Source of the DNA: Mytilus trossulus
Taxonomy: Eukaryota; Mollusca; Bivalvia; Mytilida; Mytilidae
Reading direction: 5' to 3'
Assembly (NCBI RefSeq): GCF_036588685.1
Contig: NC_086378.1
Span: forward strand, 44,493,578-44,557,577
DNA: 64,000 bases
The notes below the pieces were generated by a model. The model ran no database searches and was not told where the DNA came from. It saw only the letters and a list, made by a program, of their open reading frames with translations. Within the stretch, counting starts at the first letter, position 1. Each line of letters opens with the position of its first letter. The position numbers were made by a program, and so were the translations under genes. Positions 22,794-35,128 of this stretch are shown piece after piece.

Positions 22794-24911
22794 ATGACAA
22801 AACAGAGTGATTTGGGCATGTTGGAGATGTACAATAACAAAGAAATGAAGAATAACCAGAATACAAAATTTGCCTTTCCAGAACTTTTATCACTAGGAAT
22901 AAGCAAAGGAACGCGATCAGAACCAAATTCTCGCAATTGTTCTTTTAAGAAAAAGAGGCGGCACACAAACGATTTTGTTAGAAAGAATTTACACAGAAAC
23001 AGTTTACCTTTGTCTCCGGTTGCACTAACAAGGTCGTCTAGTGACTTTTTTGGAAATGAAATAAAGCAACGAGTACGATCATTTACACTTACATCGGATG
23101 GACTTTTAAGTGATGGTTTTCGATACAATCGTAGAAAAAGTAGTAGCTCATCAGTTTCATCTAACTATAGATCAAGATTTCCTAGTGACGCATCAAATAG
23201 TTCTAAATCTTGGAGTTGCTCATCATCGTGTTCAACTGGATACTACAGGGTGTCTATAATGGGTGCCAATGGAGTTGGAAAAACAGCATTGAAAAATTGC
23301 TTTATGAGCTCAGAGTATATGTCGTCTTCAGACTTGGTTATCCGTAAGTTTTCCTATTTTATTTTTATCTCTGAAAGTGTAATCTGTTCAACATCAATTT
23401 ATGGAATAATGCAATTAAAAAATAAAATGACAGTGTTGCATATAATTGGTGCGATTTTTACGATTTTGAAATGCTTGGTGACACATCGAATTGCTTATAG
23501 TTGTATTGTATAATTGGTAAAAAAATAATATAAAGAGCAAAGTTTAACACATCTTTTTTTTTTACATTTTCAGATGAATTCGATGAAAACACACTTACCC
23601 TTATGGTCGATAACGAGGAATCAACAATGGAGTTCATATCTTTTACATCCGATCAGGTTTGTGTAATATTAGTTTTATATTAGTACTTATCAATGACTTG
23701 AGAAACGACACTATATTCTCATATTTTTTTTATTTACATTTCACAAATTTAAAACTTAAAGAGACCTTTTTTCTTGACATCGCTATCAGATTGGTTTTCC
23801 AGCAACATGCTCTTGCATAAATAGTATGTTATGTATATCAACTTGAATCCCTTTAATCAGGAAATTATTATGATATATGCTATGAAATATGCATACATAA
23901 AGCAAATGATTAATACAATTTTGTTGAAGCGTAAGCATACAATAAAAAAAATATCTTTAAATTTTTAAATATTTTTGTAGAAAGATGATCTACCAGTCGA
24001 TGCATATGTTGTTGTGTTATCTGTTCACGATAGCAATTCGTTGACAATAGCAGAGGGATATTTACAGTATCTTCGTAACGAACTTGATAGTGATAGACCT
24101 ATTATATTAGTTGCAAACAAAATTGATCTAGTCAGAAAACGACAAATAACGACAGAAGGTAAGATTTAATCTATTATAAAGTATTATCTTTTTTGTTGTT
24201 GTATAATAATAATGTCAGAGGCACATATTTGGTTTTTAAAATCTGTTTTGTTAATGATATGTCTGTACAAAAATCTATTCACGACAGCTTTAATTATTAG
24301 AATATTTGTATGAACGACAACACAAAACATGAGGATACAGATACAGTCACAAATAAAGGCTACAGTAGTATATCGGTGTCGTAACAAATCCAGATACAAA
24401 CTAAAACCGTGCGAAACTAAAAGAGGAAGGCAAAGAAACAATAAGAACACTGGTATGCAACAAAAATAGACGCTAGCATGCATACAAACAACTGCCACAT
24501 TCCTGACTTGGTACAGGATATTTTCAAACATTATTTAAATCATTCATGTCCTGAAAAGATAAAGAAGAAAAGAAGGTGCAAAATATTATTTGATATAATT
24601 TATGATGATTGGTACACAAGTAATATTCTGCTATTTTGTTTTCAGAAGCACGTCTACTCGCCAAGGAATTCGACTGCAAATACATCGAAACATCAGCTGT
24701 GTTAAATCACAAAGTGGACGAACTATTAGTAGGAATATTAAAACAAATAAAACTGAAGCTTAACCCAGAGGCCATTGAAAAAGCAGTGATGATGTCACAG
24801 GACAAAGGAAAAAAACATTCATCACGTAAAGGACCCAAAAAACTTTTAGACAAACTATTTAGAAGAAACTGTAAATCTTTATCTAGATTAGAAAATTTAT
24901 TTGATCTGTGA
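22794..24911 (+). CDS. RGK-family small GTPase, gene 2 (Rad/Gem/Rem-like), four exons
   Basis: The exons are 22794-23343, 23574-23656, 23981-24158 and 24646-24911, with introns of 230, 324 and 487 bases and the same phases as gene 1. They join to 358 residues. Exons 2, 3 and 4 have exactly the lengths of gene 1 (83, 178, 266). The P-loop GANGVGKT is at 157-164, NKID at 257-260 and ETSA at 285-288. The N-terminal extension keeps FPELLSLGISKGT, KKKRRHT and a Ser-rich RRKSSSSSVSS run. Two differences stand out: the G3 aspartate of gene 1 (residue 207) is Ser206 here, and the C-terminal heptad reads LENLFDL, so its cysteine is lost. Intron 3 is longer because a dispersed repeat (24355-24540) is inserted. 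An exon 2 donor of CAG-GTTTGT is weaker than consensus but usable. It is probably a second functional paralogue; nucleotide sensing may be altered. Confidence 0.92.
24355..24540 (+). repeat. Dispersed repeat inside intron 3 of gene 2
   Basis: A member of the 'cctgacttggtacagg' family (compare 34380-34870): 'cagtagtatatcggtg', 'ctaaaaccgtgcgaaac', then 'acaactgccacattcctgac'. It accounts for most of the extra length of this intron relative to gene 1 (487 against 294 bases). It does not touch the splice sites. Confidence 0.75.
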
Positions 24912-25194
24912 TTTTTAATTGACAATGTATGCATTTAAGGAATGATGACTATTAATTATTATTAAACCAATTGTATTAAAATTCATACCTTTCTCTATTT
25001 GTACTTTTTTTTTTTTTTTTATTTATTTGGAATCCAAAAATTTTACATTCGTTTCCCTGCAGCTAGTTACCTGGTATGACATTTGTTATTGAATTGTTTT
25101 AAATTGAAAGTTAACACTTACTTTGATGTTACGTTATTTTTTACTAATGTCGTTGTTTATTTTTGCTGTATATATCTCTTCAAAAAGAAAAGTA

Positions 25195-25740
25195 CGCGCA
25201 TGATTGCCAATTTGACAACTCTTTATGGTTCCCAAATGATACAGAAATTAACAACTTTAGGTCAAAGTACAGCCTTCAAAAATAAGCAAAGTCCATACAG
25301 CATAGTCAACTATAAAAGGCCACAAAATTACAATGTAAAACAATCTATCAAGAAAACTAGCGGTCTTATTCATGTACAAAAAAATGAACGAAAAACAAAT
25401 ATTTAACACATTAACAAACGATAACGCTGAATTACAGGCTCCTGACTTGGGACAGGCACAGACATACATAATGTTGCGTTGTTAAACGTGTTAGCGGGAT
25501 TCCTACCCGCTCCTAACCTGGAACAGTGGTTATAGAACTATAAGAATCAGTTGAAAAAGGCCTAACTCATCAGATGGACAAAAATTCAAGTGGACATGGA
25601 CGGATACATTCTAACAACAAAAAGACACTAGGTACATATCTAAGAGTACTGACAGTTACTTCAAAGCCTCTAACAACTCACAAAAAAGCAGGCATCTAAG
25701 ACTAAATTATCAGTCCGTACACGTCCAACATTCAATGAAT
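25195..25740 (-). repeat. Long dispersed repeat, inverted copy, 284 bp after gene 2
   Basis: The reverse complement of the family at 11935-12535: 'aggctcctgacttgggacagg', 'gcgggattcctacccgctcc', 'aagtggacatggacgg'. Open frames in this stretch (25083-25406 and the minus frame at 25257-25469) lie in the repeat and are not genes. Confidence 0.75.
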
Positions 25741-26639
25741 ATCGTTCAAAGACGTCATAAGCAGTCAGAGAAAAACATGACCTTTTACAATGCCAATATA
25801 CAGGTATCGACAGATTATAGATACATGAATATGTATATGTATATAACATACAAGTAATATCTAGTTTGCTTTTAACATGTTTAATTTACAGATAATAAAT
25901 TCAACATTTATACCAATAAAAATAATATTCAATGATCTTATTACAATGTTGAATTGGCAACCTCTTAAGTGGTACGTCAGATCCGGTTGTATACGAAAGT
26001 AGGCCTAAAAAAATATTCCCGTGAATTTGACTATTGTAGAAAATCAACCCTGCATTTCACATGTTTCAATCCACTCAAATTTTTCTGAGTCATAAACATG
26101 TATATTGGATGTCTGAAAGCATCATTCCTTTTTTATTTGATGGTCTTATAAAATATTTTGGAGTGTTAAGGTTACATTGTTACCAAAACAGGTAACCAGT
26201 AAATAACAGTGATACAATTGAGTTGTTTACTTCCGGTGATGGTTACTTTCTTATATGCAATGAAATGTAGTGTGAACTTTTCAATGTAGCACTGGAAAGG
26301 ATTAAACTTTATACATGCAAAGTATTGCTTTGTTGAAATAAAGGTAAACAATTTATTTTTTTGAAAGTGCCAATTTAACATTGACTAACAGGGAAAAATC
26401 AATGGTGGTATTACACCTTTAAAATAAGTTTATTTACCGGATTGAAAAATTTACTAGGATCGTTTGTAAATTTTCAGGCATGGTTAACAACATTTTCGAA
26501 AACAAGATGGTGTGCTTAACCGTTAGAAATAAGTTTTCTACAGGTACAACTAAACCTTAAAACCAAATCTATACATCTATGGAAAAATTTTGTAAAGGTT
26601 ATAAGTGAAAAGTAAAATCACAAAAATACTGAACTTAGA

Positions 26640-26880
26640 GGAAAATCAATTCGGAAAGTCCATAATCACATGGCAAAATCAAATAACTGTCATATTCCTG
26701 ACTTGGTACAGGCATTTACAAATGTAAAAAAATGGTGGATAAAACCTGGTTTTATAGCGCTAACCCTCTCACTTTGATGATAGTCTTATCAAATTCCGTT
26801 ATATTTACATTGCAACTAAACAGACACAATAAATAAAATAGTCAAAATATGGATACATCAGTCATCATCGTATAACAATT
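26640..26880 (+). repeat. 'cctgacttggtacagg' family copy
   Basis: Landmarks 'actgtcatattcctgacttg', 'aatggtggataaaacctgg', 'ctctcactttgatgatagtc' and 'tacatcagtcatcatcgtat' match 37620-37860 and 54880-55090. Non-coding. Confidence 0.75.
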
Positions 26881-27535
26881 TTAAAAGGAACCATTTAACA
26901 GAACACAAAAAACATCCACTATCTACAAACACATTCATTGATTTGTGTGTCTGGCGTCAGAAAATTGTATACGTCACATTGATTTGTCCATCAATGAGCA
27001 TACAAACAATTTTAAAATTTTCATAGGCAATGTTAGCATACAGGGTCAAAAAATCAAAAATATTTTAGAATAAATATCAGCAATGGACCGAGATTTTAAC
27101 TAGTCCAAAAGTTATATATAAAATTGAAAATGGAAATGGGAATTTATAAGAATCCACAAATAGTTAGTTTCACTACGTGATTAAATAATTTTGACGTTTG
27201 TGGTTCAACGTATATTGTAATTCATAATAGAAATATATAATAAAGACATATAATAGAACAATATCATACTGATGGGATCTTTTAAAGTACAGAGTCACGT
27301 TATAAGAACCAAATAAATTCAAAAAGTCGCATAAATAAAACACACCACCAAAAGTTGAAAGCCAATACAAACACATTGACGAGATGCATAAGTACCGAGC
27401 CACTTCAAACGGATATCGCATAAAACCATTCAGCAGTAAAAGTAATAGTTATAATAAAACAAAGACAACTGAAAGAACTATAAGATACGTTGTTAAGATG
27501 ATAAACAACATCAGTACACAGAATCTATACATCAA

Positions 27536-28778
27536 GACCATTGTGTATTATTTGTAAAGTTGATACGGAATATTTATCAACAAGGTCTTGGAACCTTCCG
27601 ATGAACTTTTTAGAAAAAGGACCAGAAGTTCTTTGACATACCCCTGGTTTATCAACTTTTTACTCATTTATGGTAACGAAATTGCTTAATAATTTACCAG
27701 TAATACATAGATTACTTTCGTTAAAATTAAAAAATGTCACAAAAGTTATCAAAAGTCCTAGGATTATAATTTAGTACGCCAGACGCGCGTTTCGTCTACA
27801 TAAGTCTCATCAGTGACGGTCATATCAGAATATTTATAAAGCCAAACAAGTACAAAATTAAAGAGCATTTTGGATCCAAAATTCCCCAAAAGTTGTGCCA
27901 AATACGACTAATGCCTGGGATAGGAAAATCCTTAGTTTTTCGAAAAATTCAAAATTTTGTAAACAGGAAATTTGTAAAAATTATCACAACAGACACATGC
28001 ATAGCGAACGAGCTGTGTTATAAAAACACCATAAGATGGTGACAAAGGAACATCACCATCTAAAAATGGAAAATTTACAATAGGGAACGAAAAATTGTCC
28101 CTTTTGTCGTAAATTTTAGTGTAAAGTTTCCCGTTTAAACCAAAATATTAAAATTTAGGAAAGGACAGTATTACCACTCAAATTTGATTTATATAAAGTA
28201 AGTTCCTTTGGGTAAATTTCAGCAGTATATTGAGAAAATTCTTGATCATTTAACGAAAAAATATCATCAAGATAACGGTTAGTGTTGTTGAATATATCAA
28301 TTAAATGCAATTTCGACGGGACTTTACTGTCAAAACTGTTCTATTATCTACAACATTTAAACATTTATTTAAATATTAAGAGATTTTTTCATCAGATTGT
28401 TCCTGTTTACACCAATTTTTACAAAACGAGGAAAGAGCATCTTTGATGACTTGACGACAACCTTTCAAATACGTATAATAAAAAATTAAACTTCTGCTGT
28501 TGTTTTTTTTGGCAAAGGAATGATATTATGTGGAGAGGGGGGTCTATGTTATCAAAATAGTAAGGTATACAGTTTTGTACGGTCGAGTAAGTAAATTTAC
28601 TAGATAAGTTGATCAAATCAATACCTCTGTTTATATGTTTCATTTTCAGAAAACGACGTTTATGATCTTCAGGTGTGTCGTTACGCGGGAACAGTCTATG
28701 GTGGAACAAATCTGTAATTATACGCAAATATTTATACTCAGTCTGTTGGTTTGAGAACGAGCCAAATAAGCAAATCAT
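27536..28778 (-). pseudogene. Retroelement reverse transcriptase remnant with YLDD motif
   Basis: In minus-strand order: an N-terminal stretch (open frame 28419-28778) with RFLKMKHINRGIDLINL; then TNRYLDDIFSLNDQEF followed by YPKELTLYKSN (YLDD codons at plus 28257-28274); then KIYDKRDNFSFPIVNFPFL (about 28060-28117) and SYGVFITQLVRYACV; then LINQGYVKE near 27650. The order and motifs are those of a non-LTR or Penelope-type reverse transcriptase. The central fingers/palm part between the N-terminal piece and YLDD is missing, stops and frameshifts occur, and another repeat (27765-27960) interrupts the 3' part. I cannot place the family exactly; no endonuclease domain is visible. Confidence 0.8.
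27765..27960 (-). repeat. GCGCGTC-tail repeat inserted in the reverse transcriptase remnant
   Basis: This is the inverse of the family at 21640-21800: 'acgccagacgcgcgtttcgtc', 'catcagtgacggtcatatc', 'aaagccaaacaagtacaaa'. It lies between two protein-homologous pieces of the same reverse transcriptase, so it is either a nested insertion or a rearranged 3' end of the same element. Confidence 0.65.
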
Positions 28779-28957
28779 ATTTAGAAATATATGGATAGCA
28801 ATTTTATTTTTTTTATTTGGTCTGGTATATTTTTTTATTCTAGCACCATCATGTATGCTTGCGGTGTCATATATACGAAACGTGCGTCTTTGTTGTCAGC
28901 ATTCCATCTTTTGAAGGTTTATGTAGAGTATATAGCGTTATGAAATGATGTTTTTGT

Positions 28958-29200
28958 TTCTTGTCCTTGTCTTTTATTAGATCTGTGAAATATTTTTTAT
29001 ATGATGACGTCAGTTAAGACTTCAGTACATGTGCGAAGATAAACACGGAAATGATTAAAAATAATATTATATCAAAGGACGTGAAAATACGGGTTCATCA
29101 ACAATTATAACATATCCTGCTGTGTACTCATTATCGTCCATATGATTCGAATGTTACATTCAGAAATGAGTTTCTAAGTCAAGATTTAGTTTTTTTACTA
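28958..29200. repeat. Duplicated downstream flank, copy 3 (follows gene 2)
   Basis: TTGTCCTTGTCTT, GTGAAATATT, GATGACGTCA..ACTTCAGT and CATATGATTCGAATGTTACA follow in the same order as in copies 1 (9060) and 2 (17670). Only about 240 bases are convincingly related. Confidence 0.5.
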
Positions 29201-30528
29201 TGTTGAAAAATTATAGCATATATATGATTGAATAAAATTATCAAAGGAACGCGAGAACCCAATATGTAAGATATAGACATATGAATTTGTGAAGTGATTA
29301 ATGAAAATTATTGCTTGAAAAATTTGAATCGAAAATGTATTTCTTTTGCCGTACTGAAAAAATATCTTCGCCTAAGATATCAAGTGAAACTGCTGCACTG
29401 CACTATATTTTTAATTTAACTGAATTTCTTGGAATGTAAAGAATCACTTGAATAAAACTCTGAGGGTTTCTTCATTTCAGTATCTGTGTTGATAACTTTT
29501 GTTTCGATTGTCCGTTCATAAACTGAAAACACTTTCAGGCAAAGTTGTCCATTTGACGATTTTGTTATTAGTTATTGGTCATTTACTGTCTTAATGCTAT
29601 TTTCTTTTGGTTCTTATGCATCATTGGCTTTCAAATTACAAACTAGAGCGTTTCTGGTGGAGGTACATTCGGAAATGCGCTTCTGACATTTGTTATAAAG
29701 TACTGTTTTGACATCTTAAGTTTAGGACTTGTATATATTGAAGTCAGATTAAAGACTATTGTCAATGGTAACAAATGACAACTCCCTAGTTTGACTTCTT
29801 TGTTGCGATCATGTTGCTATTGTCATTCTTCTTACACGTATGTATTTTACCCATGATGATGTTTTAATTTGTGTTGACATTTTTTCTTTAAAAAGATCTA
29901 AAGATGTAAATGATTTGCATTTGTCTGAGTTAATAGGCGTATTAAATTATAATCCTGGTACCTTTGATAACTATTAATATATATAACAGATATTGAGTTA
30001 ATATATATTACATGTATTACTTATAAATAGTCCTGTTTAATTTGGATTTAACTTCATTAATTTAATAGCTGCACTTGTATAAATATCAAATTGAAGTAAG
30101 ATTCTTGATTTCTTGCAGTTAACGACCTCATCGTATTTTAACCGCTTAAAACTACCATCGAGGTTAGCCTCCTATGATTATAGTCAAGCTTAAACAACTT
30201 AAACAGCTTGCTCACCACAAAAGGACGCCATTTGCTATGTTTGTGTGTCATTAACCTTGCTGACGTTCAAAAGTTGAAAACATAAAAATGCACTTTCAAA
30301 ACTAGTGCAAATTATCTTCCAATAGTACAAATACAGTTATTCTATATATAATGAATTGAAAAACGTTAACTTGTCGTTTCGTGCTTATTGTTTATAGATC
30401 CGGTTAAACGAAGATTGGAATACATTTTGATTCTTTTATTTTATCATTGAACATCATCTTATCAAACACTTATAAATATTAATTCGGTTTTTTCATATGC
30501 AATAACCAACGATTTTTAAAATAATACT
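29201..30528. other. Non-coding, with a repeat tail near 29640-29980
   Basis: No gene is supported. The piece 'ggaaatgcgcttctgac' to 'ggtacctttgataactatt' (29640-29980) looks like a degraded GCGCGTC-family member. Confidence 0.4.
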
Positions 30529-30690
30529 TATGAAAATAAAATTGAGAATGGAAATGGGGAATGTGTCAAAGAGACAACAACCCGACCAAATAAAAAACAA
30601 CAGCAGAAGGTCACCAACAGGTCTTCAATGTAGCGAGAAATTCCCGCACCCGGAGGCGTCCTTCAGCTGGCCCCTAAACAAATATATACT
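30529..30690 (-). repeat. GGGGCCAGCTGAAGGACGCC repeat, inverted copy
   Basis: A nearly full copy in reverse of 35129-35308. It starts 'aaaattgagaatggaaatgg' and ends 'cttcagctggcccctaaac'. The 70-codon frame across it is repeat-derived. Confidence 0.8.
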
Positions 30691-33469
30691 ATGCCTTGGG
30701 CAAATAACCGGTTATTTGTGCCACGGAGACGTAGCAGGCTAAAGTGCTTTTTACATAAGGAAAGCATATGTGTTCCTAACAATAATGGAAAACGGGGAAA
30801 TACTTTGTCAACTTCAATTAAAATGACAGTGATTGTTTTTTCAAAGAAGAAAAAAACACCCTTATAATGAAAAAAACCCATCTGAAATTGACTTTATAAC
30901 GTTTGAGGATAATATATAGTTTTTGTAAAGATGTAATTATTTTAGGAAAGCCAACAATATAAAGTCGAAATTCTGTTCACACTTTTAAGCATTTCTTGAT
31001 ATGTAAGATACATATAGTGTGCGGGTTTGGTATTATTGTACTGACAATTTGGGAACTTAAATATATATTAATATATTATTACATGTTAGTTCCCATTGTT
31101 AGCGCCTTGGAAGAAGATTTATAATATCAACATGATCAAGGCCAATATGTAAGGATGATATGTTATATTTTTTGTTGGTTTCCTTGTAATATTCTATCCA
31201 AATAACGATGCATGCATATAGTTAATATACACATGTTATGTTTTGTCAACAATTCTTTTGAAAAAACTGTTAACGATTATAATTTACAAAAAGCAAACAA
31301 ATTACATATACATTTTTCTAAGTGGTATATAATATCTCTATCCTTTGATTGGATAGTAAAATATAACTTTTACCAGTCCATTTACACTTGTAACCGGATG
31401 CCACTTGAATCAAAGAAGGAGTGTACAATGTGAAGATTATATATTAAACCTGTTATCGACCAAGCACAAAAAATAAAATAAAAAAAATCTTCGAGGAATT
31501 ATAAAACTGAAAATCCATAAACCCCCCCAAAAAACAACTCAAACATATAAAACGAACGAAGAATAACTTGATACAGACAATGAATTATGTAGATAATGGT
31601 AAATTAATCCTGATGTTATAGCTAGCTAATCCTCTCACTAGTATTACAGATGCATAAAATTCTCAATATGAAATTTATAGACCCTTTCCCATTAAATATT
31701 GTGTTTAAGAATATATGATATAAAATAGGGTTGTCTTTTGACTTCCGTGACAATTAAATTTATCAAAGTCAAGCAGTTAAATACAAATAAAGTAAAATTA
31801 ATAAAGCTAAACTACGGAACATTGAATCTATAAGTCAAGTTCATCCTGTTTTATTTGAAAAGTTGACACTGAATATCTACATGTGAATATTATGTCTACG
31901 TTCAAATGTACCTTCTGATGATTTTCGAAAATCTGCTTGTCTGCATCGTGAAATAGTAAGTCAGTTTATATGAAAATATATTTATTTTAATTTTCTAATA
32001 TGTTTTCATTTTTATCTTGGGAAAAAAGTTACAATAGCCATTGTAGATTTGAGTTTTGTCTAAATTAACGTAAACACGTACATAATGTAATTTAAGTTAA
32101 AATGAAGACTGACTCCTTAATTGAATGACAATTAAATATGTTTTTGTCCCTCTTAATAGTGTCAAGTTAACAAAAAAAGTTACAATACCCGTTACCAAGG
32201 CAAACAGTTGACATTTATATCATTCTATGATGATAATAGTTTCCGTTTGCTACATGTTAGAAAGTGTATGATGGACGTAAGGAATCAGGCGTCGTCAGTG
32301 CAATGACATTACAAAAGCCAGGGTATATGTATAATGTATTCTTAGTTATGATATGAAGGTACTCGGAAATTAACGTCAAAACTTGTTATGTGACTCGTGA
32401 ATTATTATTTGGTTAAACTTTATATAAATGAAAGAAACATTATGAATGACGACACTGTGATTGAATATCTGGTTTTAAACCAGTGTATAAATATATTTAT
32501 ATAAAGATAAACACCTACCCATCCCGATCCTGTGGTCTTAAAGGTGAGAACTAGAATTGATAATTGTTAAACAAAGACTGGTGTTAAATCTTTATTCATG
32601 AAACTCGGAAAAAAGACTTTTAAGATAAAGCATACGATTTCTTCGGAAATGATTAGTGTCGTAGGAACGGTATATTGGAATGTGCATCTGATACCACGGT
32701 ATTGGTTTGTTTGTTTGTTAATGTTGCTAAACCTTAAGTACGATCTCTACTCTTGTTTTGACTCTTATTTTCAAATATTCGAAAACCGAAGTACAAAATT
32801 TAGTTCAAATTAAACGAAATGGTCCTTCTTTTTATTTTACCATGATCCTAAATACTGTAAAAAGCCATGTTTGCAAATGTTATAAAGTCCTTATTGTTCT
32901 TTTTTTAATTCATTGTGTACGAAATAAAATTCAATTCAATTCAATTCATAACATTCTTGTTATTTCATTACGTACTAGCAATTATTAATTACGAACACTA
33001 TGTAGTCTTTCATGAGGACCATTTGTTTAAATCCTTTTGTTTTTCTCAGGGCCGTTTTTGTTAATATTAGACTTCTGAACTTCTGGCTTTTATTCTTAAC
33101 CTGCCTGTGAACGGTAAATTTTAAATCCGTTTCTTATTAGTAAATACATTGAGGTTGGTTTCGTATGCATCTCGTATAAACATTAATTATGTAAAGAGTT
33201 CAGGTATTTTTCCTACTGTGAACAACAAAATTATTTCTTTTATTAAAAAATATTTTCGTTCCCCACCTTACAACAAAATCATTTTCTTTTACCTGTGAAT
33301 TTTCTTTTTGAAGGTTATTGTTAAAATTCTTTAATCATTTAAAATTTCTCAGCTGTATACTAATGTTGTCTTTACTTATTCACCCCTTATTTTATTGATT
33401 TTGAAAATATTTATGTCAGATAGATCAAAGGTGTTCGATCATTGCATGTTCACTTGTGTTTATAAGTGT
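30691..33469. other. Non-coding AT-rich stretch
   Basis: I see no gene. A degraded 'ttatagctagctaatcctctcac' piece (31600-31640) belongs to the 'cctgacttggtacagg' family, and a short (TTCAA)n run is at 32928-32950. The plus frames 32598-32813 and 32758-32988 overlap each other and look random. Confidence 0.4.
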
Positions 33470-33645
33470 TTTGGCTGAACAGTTTAAATGGTTTTACACT
33501 AGTCATATTTTGGGGTCCTTCATAGCTTACTGTTCGGTGTGAGTCAGGGCTATGTTTGTTCTTTGACTTAAAGTGGCTTTTCTTTTACAAATTGTGAAAT
33601 GGATGGAAAGTTGTCTCATTGACGCTCATACAACTTCTTCTATCA
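33470..33645 (+). repeat. Dispersed repeat, 'gttcggtgtgag' family
   Basis: 'ggggtccttcatagcttact', 'gttcggtgtgagtcagggct' and 'ggaaagttgtctcattgacg' correspond to the middle piece of the composite at 7749-8125. Non-coding. Confidence 0.65.
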
Positions 33646-34379
33646 ACATGATAAGGTTTCATGGACTCTAAAAATTTTGAATACCAATGGAAAAGTAAAA
33701 TTCACTTATCGACCGTGTTTAACTCTCAACTTGTATAATTGGTTTAAATGTGTATAAAGGTTGATGTCGAAATAACGTTAACCGACACATCTTTTTATTA
33801 ACGTGTAAAATGGATATTTCATTCATTCAGAAAAAATAAGGATTGTAGAACTGTAAATTTAAATGGTGATTTCTTTCATCTACCTCACAAATAACATTTG
33901 TCTTTGTATTTGAATGAAATATTCAATATTGACCTTCAATTGACATAGATAATACCATAAACATTGGCTAAAATACTACATTTTTGTGATGATAAATTTA
34001 AAAAACCGGGAAGATTTTGAATTGCAACTTAAATACATGATATGCCCACAACTTTCCAACTTGCCACCGATGTGTTTTTTACTTTTTTTTCATTTTCAAT
34101 TTCTACCGCGAATAGAACAATGTAGAATCAAGAACGGAAGCAACTTTAGAAAATCCACATCCGAATTGTGTATATTAAGTAATATTGAGAAATATAATGA
34201 GATTAGACATTTTCTGACCTTGCGGACTCTATCTTGTATATGTCGTTAGCTAGAAAGAACATAATAATATATCAAAACCACACACTTACAACCGGATCGA
34301 ATGAAAGTAAAGACTTTGTAGGTGCACGACCAACATTAATTGATATGGATTAAAATTAATGCCTTTGAATCAAAAATAA

Positions 34380-34870
34380 AGGCAACAGTACTATTCCGCT
34401 GTTCAAAACTCATAAATCCATGGACAAAAAACAAAATCGGGGTAACAAACTTAAACCGAGGGAAACGCATTAAATATAAGAGGAGAACAACGACACAACA
34501 CCGAAACGCAACACACACAGAAACGGACCAAGCATCAGACAAAACACCACGAGAATAACAAATATAACATGAAAACCAAATACACGAATTTGAGATAGAC
34601 AAGTACCGTGCCACGTCTTATCTCAATATCTCAAAAATAAGAGAAAACACTAACGACTCAACGTTAAAATGCAACACACACAGAAACGAACAATAATATA
34701 ACAATGGCCATCTTCCTGACTTGGTACAGGACACTTTTAAAGGGGAATAAAAGTGGTGGATTGAACCAGGTTTTGTGGCATGCCAAACCTTCCACTTTAA
34801 TGGCAAAGTTAAATATAACATTGAAATGACAACATAATATTATAGGACTACAATACAAATAAATAGGAGA
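34380..34870 (+). repeat. 'cctgacttggtacagg' family, longest copy
   Basis: Both halves are continuous here: 'ctattccgctgttcaaaact' and 'ccgagggaaacgc' on the left, then 'ggccatcttcctgacttgg' and 'ggtggattgaaccaggtttt' on the right. Other members: 21036-21500, 24355-24540, 26640-26880, 37590-37860, 46830-46990, 54860-55090 and 59335-59640. The several 70-92 codon frames within it are shadows. Confidence 0.75.
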
Positions 34871-34903
34871 ACATATTAGACAAAGAAAAACATGATTAAT
34901 TAA

Positions 34904-35067
34904 GAAATAATTCATGGAAGCCATAGATTTGTTGGAAATTTACACATGGCCTGGGCCGTGATATTCGAATTTTATCCTGAGCGTTAGCGAGGGATAAAAT
35001 TAACGAATATCACGGCCCAGGCCATGTGTAAATTTACAACAAATCTATGGCTTCCATGAATTATTTC
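34904..35067. repeat. 164-bp near-perfect hairpin (foldback element)
   Basis: The left arm 34904-34977 and right arm 34992-35067 are reverse complements with one mismatch and one 2-base indel, around a 14-base loop. Key arm motifs are CCATAGATTTGTTG, ACATGGCCTGGGCCGTGAT and AATTTTATCC. Such a long and still nearly perfect arm pair implies recent insertion or active sequence correction. It sits between two repeats (34380-34870 and 35129-35308). The element is non-coding. Confidence 0.92.
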
Positions 35068-35128
35068 GATTCTAATAGGACAAATAAGTTCTTTATATTA
35101 GTTTCTTGTGTACAATTTGGAAATTAGT

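Noticed and set aside
22606-23128. Minus frames of 106 and 133 codons
   Set aside because: They are shadows of gene 2 exon 1 and its leader. The matching minus frame over gene 1 (306-680) has the same cause.
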